DNA of 64,000 nt from Coenobita brevimanus (GCA_032717465.1 CM064632.1:29788023-29852022), one strand, 5' to 3'. Numbered from the stretch's first letter, positions 33,880 through 46,660 are shown. The notes: generated from the sequence alone by a model not told the origin. Numbers and translations are program-made.

Positions 33880-34910
33880 CACCTTTCTTCTTTTACCTTT
33901 CGTTTCTTCCGTTTTCCCTTCTGCCTTTCCTTTTTCTTGTTTCTTGAGTCCTTATCCGTCCCTTCTTTGATTTTTCATTTTCCTCCCTTTCTCCTTCCTA
34001 GACATCCTTCAACTTATTTCTCCTGAGTTTCTTCTTTCCTCCCGTTTTTCTTCGTTTCTCCAACTTTTCACCTCAGCTCCCTCCACTCTTCTAAAGAACT
34101 CTTCCTCTGCTTCCTCTTTTCCTCCCCCTGTTCCCTCTTTTCCTTTCCCCTCTTCTCTCCTCTTATTACTCTTTTTCCCTATCGTCCTCCCCTATTATCT
34201 CTTCTTCTCTCGTTTTCCTATGTTTTCTCTTCCCTGCACCCAAGACCTCTCTCCCCCCTTCCCCCACCCTCCTCTTCCCGCTTTTCCTCTCCTCTTGTTT
34301 TTCTTGTCCTCTCCTCTCATCCGTTTTATTATCTTCTCTTGTCCATCTTGTCCCCTCCTCCCTACCATCTTGTCCTCTCCTCTTTTTCGTCTTGTCCTCT
34401 TCTTCTTTTCATCTCTTCATCCCCTTTCTTCCTTTATATCCTCCCCTTCCTTCCGTCTTTTCTCTCTCTTTCTTCCGTCTTATCCTCCCCTTCCTTCCTT
34501 CTTTTCTCCTTCTTCCTTCCGTCTTATCCTCCTCTTCCTTCCGTCTTTTCTCCCTCTTTCTTCCGTCTTATCCTCCTCTTCCTTCCGTCTTTTCTCCCTT
34601 TTTCTTCCGTCTTATTCTCCCCTTCCTTCCGTCTTTTCCCCCTCTTTCTTCCTTCTTGTCCTCCCCTTCCTCCCCCCTTTTCCTCCCCTTTCTTCCATCC
34701 TGTCCTGTCCTCTTTTCTGTCCTTTCCGCCCCTTTCTTCCTTCTTTTCCTCCCCTCTCTTCCGTCCTTTCCGTAATTCCATAGTTTTTCTCCTCTTTCTT
34801 CCATCTTTACCCCCTCACTCCGCCCTATCTTCTTTCCAAACCTACCCTTTTCCTCTCTATTCTCTCCTCTCATGGGCTTTCTCTCTTTACCCGTCCCTCC
34901 CCTGTCACTT
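33880..34910. repeat. polypyrimidine tract with 44-bp tandem repeat
   Basis: About 1 kb of C/T. From about 34430 to 34760 a unit with CTTCCGTCTTATCCTCC and CTTCCGTCTTTTCTCCC recurs at 44-bp steps (GTCTTAT at 34521, 34565, 34609). Overlapping frames are repeat-driven. Confidence 0.85.
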
Positions 34911-35137
34911 CTGATACTGTTGGTGGTGAAGCTTGGCTGGGGGAAAGGGGAGAGAGCAAGAGGGGAGAAATATGACAGAGAGGGGATGAGCTGAAGTGGC
35001 GATGAGGGAATGTGACTTGGAGGGGAAGGGAGAGGGGAGAGAAGGCTGGAGAGGAAGAGGGTAGTGGGAGAGGAAGTGATGGAGGTGGAAGCTAATTAGG
35101 CTAAGAGTGAAGGCAACTCACGAGACGAAGCAAGCTC

Positions 35138-35139
<2 letters not shown>

Positions 35140-35172
<33 letters not shown>
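35140..35172. repeat. (GA)n microsatellite
   Basis: GA repeat followed by a G-run. Confidence 0.95.
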
Positions 35173-35182
<10 letters not shown>

Positions 35183-35909
35183 AGAACAACGTCAGTGCGA
35201 GGGATGCGAAAAAATCTAAGAAAGGAGATGAGACCAGGATTTAGGACATCCATCAAATGACTAGAGGGGTGGGGGTGGAGGAGCAAGAGTGACGAGGACG
35301 AAAATAAATGACAACGAAGGAAAACTGTGATATTAACGAGAAAGAATGGTGGTAAAAATGAAACATCTTCGGCTCTGATGACTCACTCAGCTGAATAAAA
35401 TAGTCTTGTGGCAGCTGAACTAGAACACTTGAGCTCTCCCGGCTTTAAGGTTAAGCTCCTTCACCTCGCTGCCGTCTTTCTTAATTTTCCACCTGCCGAC
35501 TCCAAGCCACCTTACTCAGCTTAATGGAAAACCAGTGGTGGAAATGAAGTGATATTACCTTCACCCCAATAACTTATTTTTTAAGGTTTATTCTTGATTG
35601 TTCCAGACGGTTTTACTCATCTTCGGAGAGACTTTCTGAAGAGACGGAGATAGAGAAGACCTTAATTCATCCCCCACAAGAGATCCTACATAATTGCCGC
35701 AAAAATCGTCTAGTGGTAGCAAGAATAAGTAAAAAAAAAAGAATAAATGGATTCACTGGTCTTAACTTGTGAACGATGATCTAATTACCTGCTAAGAAGT
35801 TAACTAAAAAAAAAAAAAAAAAAAAAAAAACTGCATATGTAAAAAACTGCAAGCGAGAAAATGCCTAAAATGCGTCACTGGATTCAAGGTGTAATTACTA
35901 GGCTATACG

Positions 35910-36104
35910 CTTTTTACTCTACCTTGGCCTAAAAAAAAAAAAAAAAAAAAAGCCCTCTCTCCATTTTGAATATTGAGTTGTTACCAAGCGATTAACAATA
36001 TAAAATGCTGCTAGTCATGAAGAAGTGTTATGGAAAGGATGTAGAGGCACAGTATTGTCACTGACGTACTTGAAATAATCTGCAAATGGACAAAAACCTG
36101 GGCC
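35910..36104 (-). mobile_element. SINE-like element, family B, copy 3
   Basis: Plus-strand landmarks are ACTCTACCTTGGCC, an A-run of about 21 bases, CTCTCCATTTTGAATATTGA, AATGCTGCTAGTCATGAAGA and AAACCTGGGCCA. They appear in the same order as in copies 2 and 4. Confidence 0.65.
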
Positions 36105-36638
36105 ATGTTAAGGTAAAAAGACCGTAGCCAAGCAGTTAACTGTATATATAGCACAAACAAAACTATGTATCTATTGCCAGACGTCTTAATCTCATAAGGG
36201 GTGGCCACAAACAAATCGCCTCCATGCCGCCCTGTCCCCCGGCATTCCGCTGCCCTCCACCCAGCTCACACCCCCCTTGAGGAAAATTTCGTGTAAAAAC
36301 AATACCCGAGAAAATATGAGCGTCGTAGAAATGATCCTGCTATTACCGAAAAGCCAGTCACAAACAACGCTTTGAAAATCATCGTGAAAATGTACCCAAA
36401 AAACTGTCTTTAAATTCACATTGCTGTGACGAAAAGTACCAGAAATAGTCGCCTGGAAAAATACCTAGAGAAGTGCTAGACGGTTCTTCGAAATTTATCC
36501 AGAAAATATCAGAAAACACCGTCTGGAAATCTATGTAGAAATAGAGCAGGAAAAAATATATATATAAAAAAAAGGACAGTTACTGAAACCTTTTTATTGT
36601 TCGTCTTTTGAATTTGTTACGATGATAATTATGGACTG
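36105..36638. other. no recognised gene
   Basis: Short degenerate repeats of AATACCTAGAGAA and CCAGAAAATATC type near 36425-36540 only. Confidence 0.35.
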
Positions 36639-36830
36639 CTTACTTTACCTTGGCCAAAAGTTGCCATCGCTCTATCTTGAATGCTGAGTTATAAAAATAG
36701 ATTAAGACTAGAATATAATGCTGGTCACGAAGAAGTACTACAGAAAGGATGTTGAGTCACAGTTGCATACTGTCTGTTTTCTGCCACTGAGCTACGTAAA
36801 ATAAGCTGCAAAAGGATGAAAATTTGGGCC
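36639..36830 (-). mobile_element. SINE-like element, family B, copy 4
   Basis: Plus-strand landmarks are TTACCTTGGCCAAAAG, CTATCTTGAATGCTGAG, AATGCTGGTCACGAAGAAG, CACTGAGCTACG (the A-box complement) and GGATGAAAATTTGGGCC. Confidence 0.7.
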
Positions 36831-37319
36831 AATTGTAAGTGAACGAACAGTAGAATGCTCCCGCGTCATTGCCCAGCCTCATTTCAGGGTAGATTGTGTT
36901 CATTCCAGTGACCTTGACCTTTGATCTAACAGAAAATTGGGTTTCGAGGTTAGGTCTCTCAAGCACTAAACTTAAATACACAATTAGGCAAACATGCTAG
37001 ACGTGCAGTAAGACCCAACAGTACAAATAAGCACCAGGATATAAACTTGACTGTTACTTGTCGTGTTCTCGGGGAAGATCGTCCTCCATAGCCACTGCAG
37101 GTCCTGGACGTCATTAATTTAATTTTGATGCAGCCAGACGGTTTTTTTTTTTTTTTCCTATCCAGGAGGTCATCCTTACGTGAAGAGGCTAATGAAAGTT
37201 AGATTTAACCCCACAAATTTGATTCCACCGAAGCTAAGTGCAGTCGTCTGAACGTAGCATGAATATAATATAATATAATAATAATGATACTAATCATCGT
37301 CATCATGGTCATCATCATC

Positions 37320-37416
37320 ATCATCGTCGTCGTCGTCGTCGTCGTCAGTCATAACCATCACCATCAATTAATCAGTCATCATATTAGTAATAATAATAAT
37401 AATAATAATAATAATG
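37320..37416. repeat. (TCA)/(TCG)n and (AAT)n repeats
   Basis: Trinucleotide runs on either side of 37365. Confidence 0.9.
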
Positions 37417-37767
37417 ATAAACGTCATCGTAGAAGAGGTTAATGATTTCCGTGCAGTCGACAGGAATATAACAGCGTGTTACCAAAACCGAGTCCCCGAA
37501 GGTGCAAACAAACTCTCAGTATCTGACAGATATTTACGGTACGCCTGCAAATAGTTACCTGTGATTATTGGCATCTTGCGGCAAAAAATGTGTTCAGTAA
37601 CGGTACATAAAGCTAAGACATTATTTAGCATCAACACGTGCTTTGAAATTTATCTTTGAAAAACTATGGGATTCACTTTTGATTTGTTTTTACTGATAAC
37701 CTGTTCAAGAAGGCAATGAACATCCCACTTTGAGAGAAGTATATCAGAATAACTTATTATGATCATC

Positions 37768-37772
<5 letters not shown>

Positions 37773-37852
<80 letters not shown>
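37773..37852. repeat. (AT)n microsatellite at the 3' end of copy C
   Basis: AT repeats, broken once near 37804, run directly into the T-run and CGAGGAAG end of the element. Confidence 0.95.
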
Positions 37853-37856
<4 letters not shown>

Positions 37857-37943
37857 TTTATGCGAGGAAGAAGGAACCAAAGGCCATGGCCCGCAGTAAC
37901 AGTTCCCTCCAAGAGAAAAACAAAATACAATAGAGAGCCAAAT

Positions 37944-39311
37944 TCAAGATCCGATCATTTTGAGATGCCTGGACAAACTGCGTTTGAAAGACTGGAGATC
38001 ATAGGCAGCAGGAAATACAGACAGAGGGAGACAGTTCCAGAGTTGACCTGTTGCATAAATGAAAGACTGGGAGTAACGGTTAACTCTTGCATTAGAGACT
38101 TGGACAGAAAAGGGATGAGAGTTTGCTGCCAGACGGGTGCTACGCGCCCGTCGTAGAGGTGGAGGAATGCAAGCAGACAGTTCAGAGGAGCAGTGACCAT
38201 TAAAGTAGCGATAGAAAAGAGATAAAGATGCAACAGTGCAGCGAAGAGACAGAGGTTGAAGGGAGTCAGTAAGAGGAGGAGAGTTAATGAGACGAAAAGC
38301 CTTTGACTCCACCCTATTGAGAAGAGCTGTATGTGGGGAGCCTCCCCACACATGAGAGTTGTACTCCACACAGGGGCGGATAAAACCTCTGTATAGAGTC
38401 AACAATTGTGCAGGGGTAAAGAAAGAGCGGAGTCGGCTTAGCACACCCAATCTCTTAGAAGCAGATTTTACAAGAGATGTAATATGATCTTTCCAAGATA
38501 AGTCCCGAGTAAATGAAACCCCAAGCATGTTCAAGGATGATGCAGGATTAAGCTGAATATTATTAAACATTAATGGGTATACCTGTGGAAGATTTTGTCG
38601 GGTTGATAGGTGTAAGAACTGAGTCTTAGATGCATTAAAGACAACAATATTATTTTTACCCCAGTCAGCGATACGAGCCAAGTCAGACATTAGGTGTGCC
38701 ATAGCCTCATCCCTTGTTTCTTGAAGTAACTGTTGAGATGGGCGTTGCGGGAACCGAATGGAAAGGTGAAGGGTGGAGTCATCAGCGTATGAGTGGATAG
38801 GGTTAGATGTACAGCTTAGAAGATCATTGATGAATAAAAGGAAGAGAGTTGGTGATAGGACAGAGCCCTGAGGAACACCACTGTTGATAGATCTAGGAGA
38901 AGAACGATGGCCGTCTACAACAGCGGCTAAAGAACGACCAGAAAGGAAGCTAGCGATGAAGGCACAGATAGAAGGATAGAAACCGTAGGAGGGCAGTTTG
39001 GAAATTAAAGATTTATGCCAGACTCGATCGAAAGCCTTTGAGATGTCAAGTGCAATGGCAAAGCTTTCACCAAAGTCCCGAAAGGAGGATGACCAGGAGT
39101 CTGAAAGGTAGGTGAGAAGATCGCCAGTGGAGCGTCCCTGACGGAACCCATACTGACGATCGGAAAGAAGGTTGTGATAGGAAAGATGCCTTAAAATTTT
39201 TCTATTAAGAATTGACTCGAAACCTTTTGAAATACAGGACGTTAAAGCAATTGGACGATAGTTGGAGGGTTGGGAGTGGTCACCCTTCTTTGACTGGCTG
39301 AATGAGAGCAA
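37944..39311 (-). pseudogene. reverse transcriptase segment of copy C
   Basis: 455 codons hold most of the RT domain: [18 protein letters not shown] at the start, [30 protein letters not shown] and the complete C-terminus to KMIGS. The frame is unbroken from the deletion near 39292 to the natural stop, which makes it the best-preserved RT in the window. The first codons (39311 down to about 39292) are out of the family frame. Confidence 0.88.
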
Positions 39312-39711
39312 ACTTCCAGCAAGAAGGAAAGGTACAAGTTGACAGACAAAGGCGAAAGAGTTTGCCTAGGCAGGGTGTAAGCACAGAAGCACAGTTCTTG
39401 AGAACAACAGGAGGGACCCCATCAGGCCCATATGCCTTGTTAGTACTGAGGCCAGTGATGGCAGAAAATACATCAACTGAAGAAATTTTAATGTCAGCCA
39501 TGAGGAAGTCAGAGGGGAGAAGTGATGGAGGAACAGCACCGGAATCGTCTAAGGTGGAATTGGAGGAGAAAGTCTGTGCGAAGAGATCTGCTTTATCAGT
39601 AGAAGAAATAGCTACAGAACCATCAGAGTAGAAAAGAGGAGGGAAGGATGATGAGGTAAAGTTGTTAGAAAGATTTTTGGCAAGGTGCCAGAAGGAGCGG
39701 GAAGAATTCAA
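39280..39711 (-). pseudogene. linker and RT-entry segment of copy C
   Basis: 143 codons between endonuclease and RT, with a serine-rich stretch ([16 protein letters not shown]) and [15 protein letters not shown], the block that precedes the RT fingers in this group. It ends at the 2-bp deletion near 39292 that separates it from the following RT frame. Confidence 0.8.
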
Positions 39712-39837
39712 GTTGGAGAGTTGAGAGCATTTAGTATGGATGAAATTATTTTTAGTAGAGCGAAGAACAGACTTAGCACGATTCCGGGCAGAAACGTAAA
39801 GATGATGTGATTCAGGGGTGGGTTGGCTCCGGTACCT

Positions 39838-40422
39838 TTAGTAGGCCCTCTCCTTGTTGCGGACAGGATTAGAACAAGCGTGATTAAACCAAGGCTTTCT
39901 TGCGTTAGTCAAAGGATATGAGAAAGGAATGTATGCTTCCATGCCCGAGAGAATAACCTCCGTAATGCGCGAGGCACACTCAGATGGCTCCCGGCCATGG
40001 AAGCAATAATCATTCCAGGGAAAATCAAAGAAGTACTGCCTGAGGGCCTCCCAGTTCGCGGCTCCAAAGTGCCACAGACGACGTTTCCCTGGAGGGTCCA
40101 CAGGCCGTACCGAAGTGATAGGACAGGTTAAGGTAATAAGGTTGTGATCGGAGGAGCCCAACGGAGAGAAAAGATTAACAGAGTAAGCAGAAGGATTAGT
40201 TGTGAGGAAGAGGTCAAGTATGTTGGAGCTCTCTCCAAGGCGGTCAGGGATACGGGTAGGGTGCTGTACAAGCTGCTCTAGGTCATTAAGGATAGAAAAG
40301 ATGTAGGCTTGTTCACCAGGTGGATCCGTGAAAGGAGAGGAGAGCCAAAGGTGGTGGTGAACATTGAAATCTCCAAGAATGGAGATTTCAGAGAAAGGAG
40401 AAATGGACAGAATGTGTTCCAT
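39838..40422 (-). pseudogene. endonuclease C-terminal segment of copy C
   Basis: 194 codons carrying [10 protein letters not shown] and the SDHNLITL block of the APE-type endonuclease, with the catalytic Asp-His pair intact. It ends at a TAA where copy A has a lysine codon. Upstream, the N-terminal endonuclease part continues to about 40900 in other frames. Confidence 0.82.
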
Positions 40423-41138
40423 CGTAGAAGTAAGATAGTCAAAGAATTTTTGATAGTCAGTAGAATTAGGGGATAAGTAAACAGCACAGATATATTTAGT
40501 CAGAGAATGACAGGAAAGCCGAAGCCAGAGTGTGGAGAATTCAGAAGAATCAAGTTCAGGAACACGAGAGCAAGATAAGTCGTTGCGTATGTATACACAA
40601 CAGCCACCTTTGGCTTTGAAATGAGTATAGAGAAAGTAGGAGGATACAGAAAAGGGTTTGCTGTCGGTTGCCTCAGACAGCTGAGTCTCCGTCAGAAAAT
40701 GAAGGTGAGGTTTAGAGGAGGAGAGGTGGTGCTCAACAGAGCGAAAGTTAGATGAAAGGCCGCGAATGTTGCAGAAATGAAGAAGAAGAGAGTCAGACAG
40801 TGGTTCCAGGCACCTCGAGTCGTCACCGGGAGAGGGGCAGATGGCGGGGCATTTATGGTCCCCCTGGGGACTCCGAGGCTTGATTAATAGACGCCATTTG
40901 TGTTGATTTTTGAAAAGGAAGTGTAGTGTGTACTGTGCATGTAGTTTGGTGAAGATAGTTAGAGAAATTTGTACTGGAGAGCATGCTGGCCTACTCTCTG
41001 TGTAACTGAGACACTGAAAAAGTTCAGCAAAGGGGGATGGTCAGGAACTAGTCCTGAGGGCTGATGAAACGGGAGCTCCAGCACTCCCTGTCATCAGCTT
41101 TCCATCCACCTCGGGAGTACTGCCCTGCTCGACTGGTG

Positions 41139-41199
<61 letters not shown>
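41139..41199. repeat. (TA)n microsatellite at the 5' end of copy C
   Basis: About 30 TA units directly after the element boundary. Confidence 0.97.
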
Positions 41200-41200
<1 letters not shown>

Positions 41201-41479
41201 TAGGAAGAACAAAATAAATCAGGGGATTATGCAATCCTCTATGTACTTCCTGCAGAAATAATTTGCATTATAAAGAAATATTATACTTGTTGTTCTCGCA
41301 AAATAATCTTAGGACAGGAATTTCTTCGTGCGAGAAAAGAGGTAGGAAGAATCCAACCTCTGCTTGTCCCTCCTGCTGTAAAAAAAAATATTTAGACAGT
41401 CAGTTGAACGTAAGTATGATTGAGAATCGACGAGAACAAACGACTGGGAAACACTCTGCCCTCTACCTGTCCATTCTGT

Positions 41480-41697
<218 letters not shown>

Positions 41698-41734
41698 TAT
41701 ATAAATTGTTCATATCGTTCGTATCGTGTATAAA

Positions 41735-42050
41735 GGCTTCAACACGCTTGCATGCGTTGACCTTGGTCACCTAATGGCGGCTTTCCACACTGCCTGGTCG
41801 GTGGCAGCCAACTATTTGAGTCACTTATCCCTGAGGTCACACTCTGTGACCTCGTCCCATGTTCTTTAAGGGCTGCCTCTCGCAACCCTGCCCCGGACGT
41901 TCACGCTTCTCACATAACGCACCCAGTTGCCATTCTCCATCCCGTCCACATGCCCAAGCTATCTCAATCTACCTCTCCTCATCACAACATCAATACTCTC
42001 CCGTCCCATCTTTCCTCTCAACTCTTCAATCTTATTCCTTGCCCCCCCCC
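41735..42050 (-). pseudogene. non-LTR retrotransposon C-terminal relic (GRLRWLGHV type)
   Basis: One minus-strand frame reads NKIEELRGKMGRESIDVVMR, then RGRLR, stop, LGHVDGMENGNWVRYVRS, then RGRVARGSP, stop, RTWDEVTECDLRDK, and a terminal AATDQAVWKAAI. This is the familiar tail of RTE-like/LINE polyproteins found widely in invertebrate genomes. Four or more stops in an otherwise continuous frame indicate an old copy decayed by point mutation (a TGG codon is now TAG). Its 3' end runs into the AT tract at 41694. Confidence 0.7.
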
Positions 42051-42403
42051 CCCAGTCCTCGCATCAGGGTCGCACTGGACATCCATCAAATGTCATTTCT
42101 GTACCGTCTCAGGCAAATAAATATATAAATCTTAATTAAGACAGCGAACTGAACGGACTGAAACAGGAAGCAGGAAGTTTGTGCACTCTCATTGGCCTTC
42201 CTTTAGAACTAAATCTGCAAAAGAAAACCATGTATTTTCCTCGATTAAGAGCGCTCACTATAGTACCTTTTCTTTCCATTTTATTTTTTTATTTATTACA
42301 TTCATACATTCCTCTGTGTTGTTCCTGCATTTTATGTCGGATTTTAAATTTGTAAATAGTATACGAGACAATCTTAAGCTGTAATTCACCCCTGTTTACT
42401 GAA

Positions 42404-42892
42404 GTGTACAACTCTCGTGTGTGAGGAGGCAACCCACATTCAGCTCTTCTCAACAAGGTGGAGTCAAAGACTTTTCGTCTCGTTAACTCTCCTCCTCTTA
42501 CTGGCTTCCATCAACTTCTGTCACTTCGTCTCACTGTTGCATCTTTATCTCTTTTCTATCGCTAATTCAATGGTCACTCTACCTTTGAACTGTCTGCTTG
42601 CATCCCTCCACCACTACGGCGGGTGCGTAGCACCCGACTAGCAACAAACTCTCATATCTTTTTCTCTCCAGCTCTCTATTGCAAGAATTAACCATTATTC
42701 CAAGTCCTTCATGAATGCAACAGATCAGCTCTGGAACTGTCTTCTGTCTGTATTTCCTGCTGCCTGTGACTCTCAGTCTTGTAGTGCGGCCAGGCATCTC
42801 GAAATGAACATATTGTGAATTTGTTTTTTTTTTTCTTCTTGGAGGAAACAATCTTGTAGGCTTCACGGCTTTAGTTCTTTCTTCCTTGCACA
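42404..42892 (+). pseudogene. diverged 3' fragment of the copy A/B/C family, copy E
   Basis: Plus-strand homology to the last roughly 490 bp of copies A-C, from GTACAACTCTCGTGTGTGAG through the CIPPPLRR-like region to TTCTTTCTTCCTTGCA. Several indels and substitutions break the frame. It lies in the opposite orientation to copy C, about 1.3 kb away, and is clearly older. Confidence 0.8.
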
Positions 42893-43230
42893 AAGAATAT
42901 ACACAGTAAGGAAATAGGTGCAAGAAAACTCACAAACTTAAAAAGAATACAAACCTGTATTGTAGCTCAGAGTGGGATTTGATTACATAATTCATTGTGA
43001 ACCAACGAGAACAAGAGAATTGCAAAGATTCTGTACTAAATCCTCTTACGTTAAACTCCATTGTTGCGTGACGTTATTACAGAGGGGGATTAGGTTTAAA
43101 ACTGATTGTGTCTCTGGCCCTTCTGTAGTGGCTATACATTAATCCTTAGCCCTCTTCTTCCTTTTCATTTTCCTTTCTTCCAAACCAAATCGTACTTGGG
43201 ACAGGAAATCGATGGTATTTGTTTGTTTGT

Positions 43231-43385
<155 letters not shown>

Positions 43386-43469
43386 CAAGCGGGCTGCCTC
43401 ACCATTAGAACCAACGATACGTAAACCTACCACCAGAATACATGCAAAGCGAACGTTACCCTAAATAGA

Positions 43470-43470
<1 letters not shown>

Positions 43471-43534
<64 letters not shown>
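43471..43534. repeat. (AC)n microsatellite
   Basis: Perfect AC repeat, reverse complement of the nearby GT tract. Confidence 0.98.
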
Positions 43535-43536
<2 letters not shown>

Positions 43537-43789
43537 GGGGGATTTATATATAACATTGAATAAGGACTGGAAAGACAGAGAAAATTATTCGAAATAAGAT
43601 GAGAAAGAAGAATTGATAGGAAGCCTCGTAAATCCACTGGACTAAGAATTACATTTTCATGCAACCCCCCTCTGGCCTTGCTGGTAATTGATGGGGAAGT
43701 TAGTGTGAGATTCAAGACTCGTTAGTGGGGATTGGTGGGTCTAGGTAATGAAGTTAGGATGGGAGGGTGATTGCTTAGGTGGCACTGCA

Positions 43790-44155
43790 TGGTGGTGGTA
43801 ATGGAGGTTGTGGTAGCAGTAGTGATGGTGGTGGTGGTATTGGTGGTGGTGGTGGTAATTATGGTGGTGGTAGCAGTATTGATGGTGGTGGTGGTGGCAT
43901 TGGTGGTAGTAGTGGTGGCAGTGGTAGCAGTGTTGATGGTTGTGGTAATGGTGGTGATGGTGTTGGTGGTAGTAGCAGTATTGGTGTTGAGGGTGGTGGT
44001 GGTGGTGGTAACAGTATTGGTGGTGATGGTGACAGGAGTATTGGTGGCTATGGCATTGGTGGTGGTGGTGGTGGTAGGTGCAATAGTGCTAGTGGTGGAG
44101 GGGGCGATGGCGGTGATGGTGATAACAGTGGTGATGATATTGGTGGGGTGATGGT
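43790..44155. repeat. TGG/GTA trinucleotide-rich array
   Basis: Imperfect GGTGGTGGT and GGTGATGGT units. Gly-rich and Val-rich frames here are repeat-derived. Confidence 0.85.
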
Positions 44156-44539
44156 GACTGTGTCGCTTCTTTTCGTCAACATTAAGTCTACCGTGGAACC
44201 GGAGAGAGAGAGGGTGATTGCCGTTATTGCATCTTCTTTATGCTGGTCAGGTATGAATCAGGATCTGGTGTTTGTAGTGAGCGTGATAAATGTGAAAGTC
44301 GAATTATTGCATTAGTTCTGTGTGCAGTATATCTTCAGCATATAATGGCGGGGTGTGAGTATATGCTTTTGCCAAACCACTTCAATACCATGATGTATTT
44401 TCATGGATTTATTTTTGGTTTATTCTTGGTTTACAGGACTTGATCAGCATTAAATACATAGGAGAACACCGGGGGTTAAAAAAAATAATGGTGGCTATGA
44501 AGTATATCCTGTGTTGAATAAAACTCTGTATATACCACG

Positions 44540-44585
44540 ATGAATAGCTTAGGAAAAGGTGTTAGGGAGTTTCCATAGCCCACGA
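44540..44585. mobile_element. MITE right-arm fragment
   Basis: GATGAATAGCTTAGGAAAAG then GTGTTAGGGAGTTTCC matches the right arm of copies 1, 3 and 5. No left arm is recognisable upstream. Confidence 0.5.
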
Positions 44586-44589
44586 CGGC

Positions 44590-44902
44590 GGTATAGTGGT
44601 ATTGGTGATGGTGATGATTGAGGTGATGATAAAATGCAGAGAACGGTTATAATACTGATGGTGAAATGATAATGATGATGGTGGTGGTCGTGAAGGTGAA
44701 GGTAGTGGTGGTGATATAGTTTTGGTGGGACTATAATGTTGATGGTGATAGTGATGATGCAAAGGATAACCTTGGTGTTGTAATGATGATGGTGGTGTCT
44801 GCGGTAGTGCAGATGATGGTGATGAAAATGTTAGTTGTGATGATGACGATAATAGTGTTTGATATTGATGGCGATGGTACTGGTGGTGATGAAGATAAAG
44901 AC

Positions 44903-44958
<56 letters not shown>
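44590..44958. repeat. GATGGTGG-type array ending in (GA)n
   Basis: Imperfect GTGATGATG/GGTGGT units to about 44895, then GA 44905-44958. Confidence 0.85.
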
Positions 44959-44961
<3 letters not shown>

Positions 44962-45258
44962 TGTTGGAAGTATGAGTAATATGGTAATAATGGAAATACT
45001 GGTGGTGGTGTTAACTGTGATAGTAAATATGACAGTGATGATAATGGCAGTGAGGATGTGTAGCTGATATATACTTTAAGCAAAATGGCATATTCGAACG
45101 TGCCGTCGGGTCTGTTAAGCAGTTTACTCCGATGTCGTTTTTTATATTGTTATAGTTTTAACACCGGACTCTTTTATTCTGTTTGGAGAGACTTTTCGAA
45201 CTAGAGGAGAGAGATATTAACCCCCATTAAATTTTGGAGGAGAGAGATATCACCATCA

Positions 45259-45345
45259 TTAACTCCTTCAGGTCCGTCCCAGGTTGAGTGGAATCGTCTC
45301 ACAAGGAAAAAAATAAGAAAGTGTGTCATAGAACTGAAGAGGTAA
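45259..45345. mobile_element. possible short TTAA-ended inverted-repeat element
   Basis: Left end TTAACTCCTTCAGGTCC and right end GAACTGAAGAGGTAAG are near-inverted. Internal GAGTGGAATCGTCTCA matches the dispersed GCTGAATAAAATCGTCTG motif. Related right ends (GGACTGAATGGGTTAA) occur near 59615. The call is tentative. Confidence 0.35.
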
Positions 45346-45384
45346 GCATTTCTAGTAAGGAAGCCTCGATATGACCCCCCCCCC

Positions 45385-46660
45385 CTTAGTTAATATGGGT
45401 AGTGGAAATGATGGTGATGATGGTGATAAGGAAAATGACAGTGTAGTGGCGATTGTGGTGATGGAAATGTTACTGCCGAAAGTGATGTTGATATTGTTAA
45501 TGGTGAAAATAAGCAATACTGATGGTGAAAATGGCGATGCTTGTAGTTGTGATGAAAGTAACGGTGGTGGTGATGATGTTGATGGTGACTAGGCCTGTGA
45601 GAAGAGTATAATGGTGAGGTGAATGATACCTGGGATGAAAATGATAGTGGTGATGGTGAAAATGAGCGAAGATTATAGTAGTAATAGTGAAAGTGACACT
45701 GAAAATGAGTGATAGTGATGATGGTAACTAGGCTAATGATAAAAGTATAATGGTGATAAAGGTGGTGGTGAATGTAAATGTGATGATGGTGATGAGGATA
45801 TTGATGATAGTTGTGCTGGTGATAATGGTGAAAATGATAGTAGTGATGATGAAGACGATGGTGATAATAGTATAGTGTTTGAGTATAATGATAGGATGGC
45901 CAGTCCTGGGTGGAAATGACAGTGGTGATGGTGAATAAGAGTGAATATGATAGTGGTGAGGGTAAAAATGATAGTGATGATGATAGTGATGATGATATGA
46001 TTGTGACTAGGGCCATGATGACAGTATGATGGTTATGGTGATCAGAGTGCTGGTGAAGATAAAGATAATGGTGAAGATGATAGTGATGATGTTAAAGATA
46101 GTGGTGAAAATGACAGTGAAAATGGTAGTGTTGATGGTGCTGGTGACTCTGCCTAGGATAAGAATATAGTGATGATAATGAAGATAGTGGAAAATATAGT
46201 TAAAGAAGATGATAAGAACAATAATGTGAATGGTGATGCTGAAAATGGTGAAAATGACTGAAAATGATAGAGGTGGTGGTGATGGTGACTAGGCCTATGA
46301 TGAGAATAGTGATAATGGTGATGAAAGTGGAGGTGAATATGAAGTTAATGAAGATGATAAGGGTTTTAAAGTGAATGGTGATGCTAAGGATGGAGAAAAT
46401 GACAGTGAGAATGATATAGGTGATGGTGAAAATGATGGTGAAGAAAGTAGAGATGGATTTGAAAATAATGAAAATGATTGGGGTAATAACGTGGATGGTG
46501 ATGCTGATGATGGTGAAAATGATAGTGTTGGTGAAAATGACAGCCAAAACGATGCAGGTGATGGTGAAAGTGATGGTGATGGTGAAAATGGCTGTGAAAA
46601 TGCTAGAGGTGATGGTGAAAATGTTGGTGTTGGTGGTGGTGGTGGGTAGGGTCCTGAACA
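45385..46660. repeat. GATGGTGAAAATGA-type imperfect array
   Basis: More than 1.2 kb of short imperfect units (GATGGTGAAAATGA, GATAGTGATGATG, TAGGCCTATGATGA). The Asp/Glu/Gly/Asn-rich plus frames and His/Thr/Ile-rich minus frames follow from the repeat. A TGACTAGGCC(T/A) word recurs near 45590, 45727, 46007 and 46284, giving a weak higher-order period. Confidence 0.85.

Larger units (their letters stand above)
37853..41138 (-). mobile_element. APE-type non-LTR retrotransposon, copy C, inserted in (AT)n
   Basis: Collinear with copy A from CACCAGTCGAGCAGGGCAG (minus, at 41138) to the T7 tail at 37853-37859. Both ends abut AT microsatellite sequence, consistent with insertion into a pre-existing (AT)n or duplication of an AT-rich target. 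Relative to copy A it carries an AAA to TAA nonsense change at 39838-39840, a 2-bp deletion near 39292 and a small indel near 40858. It keeps the SDH endonuclease residue that copy A lost. Confidence 0.92.
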
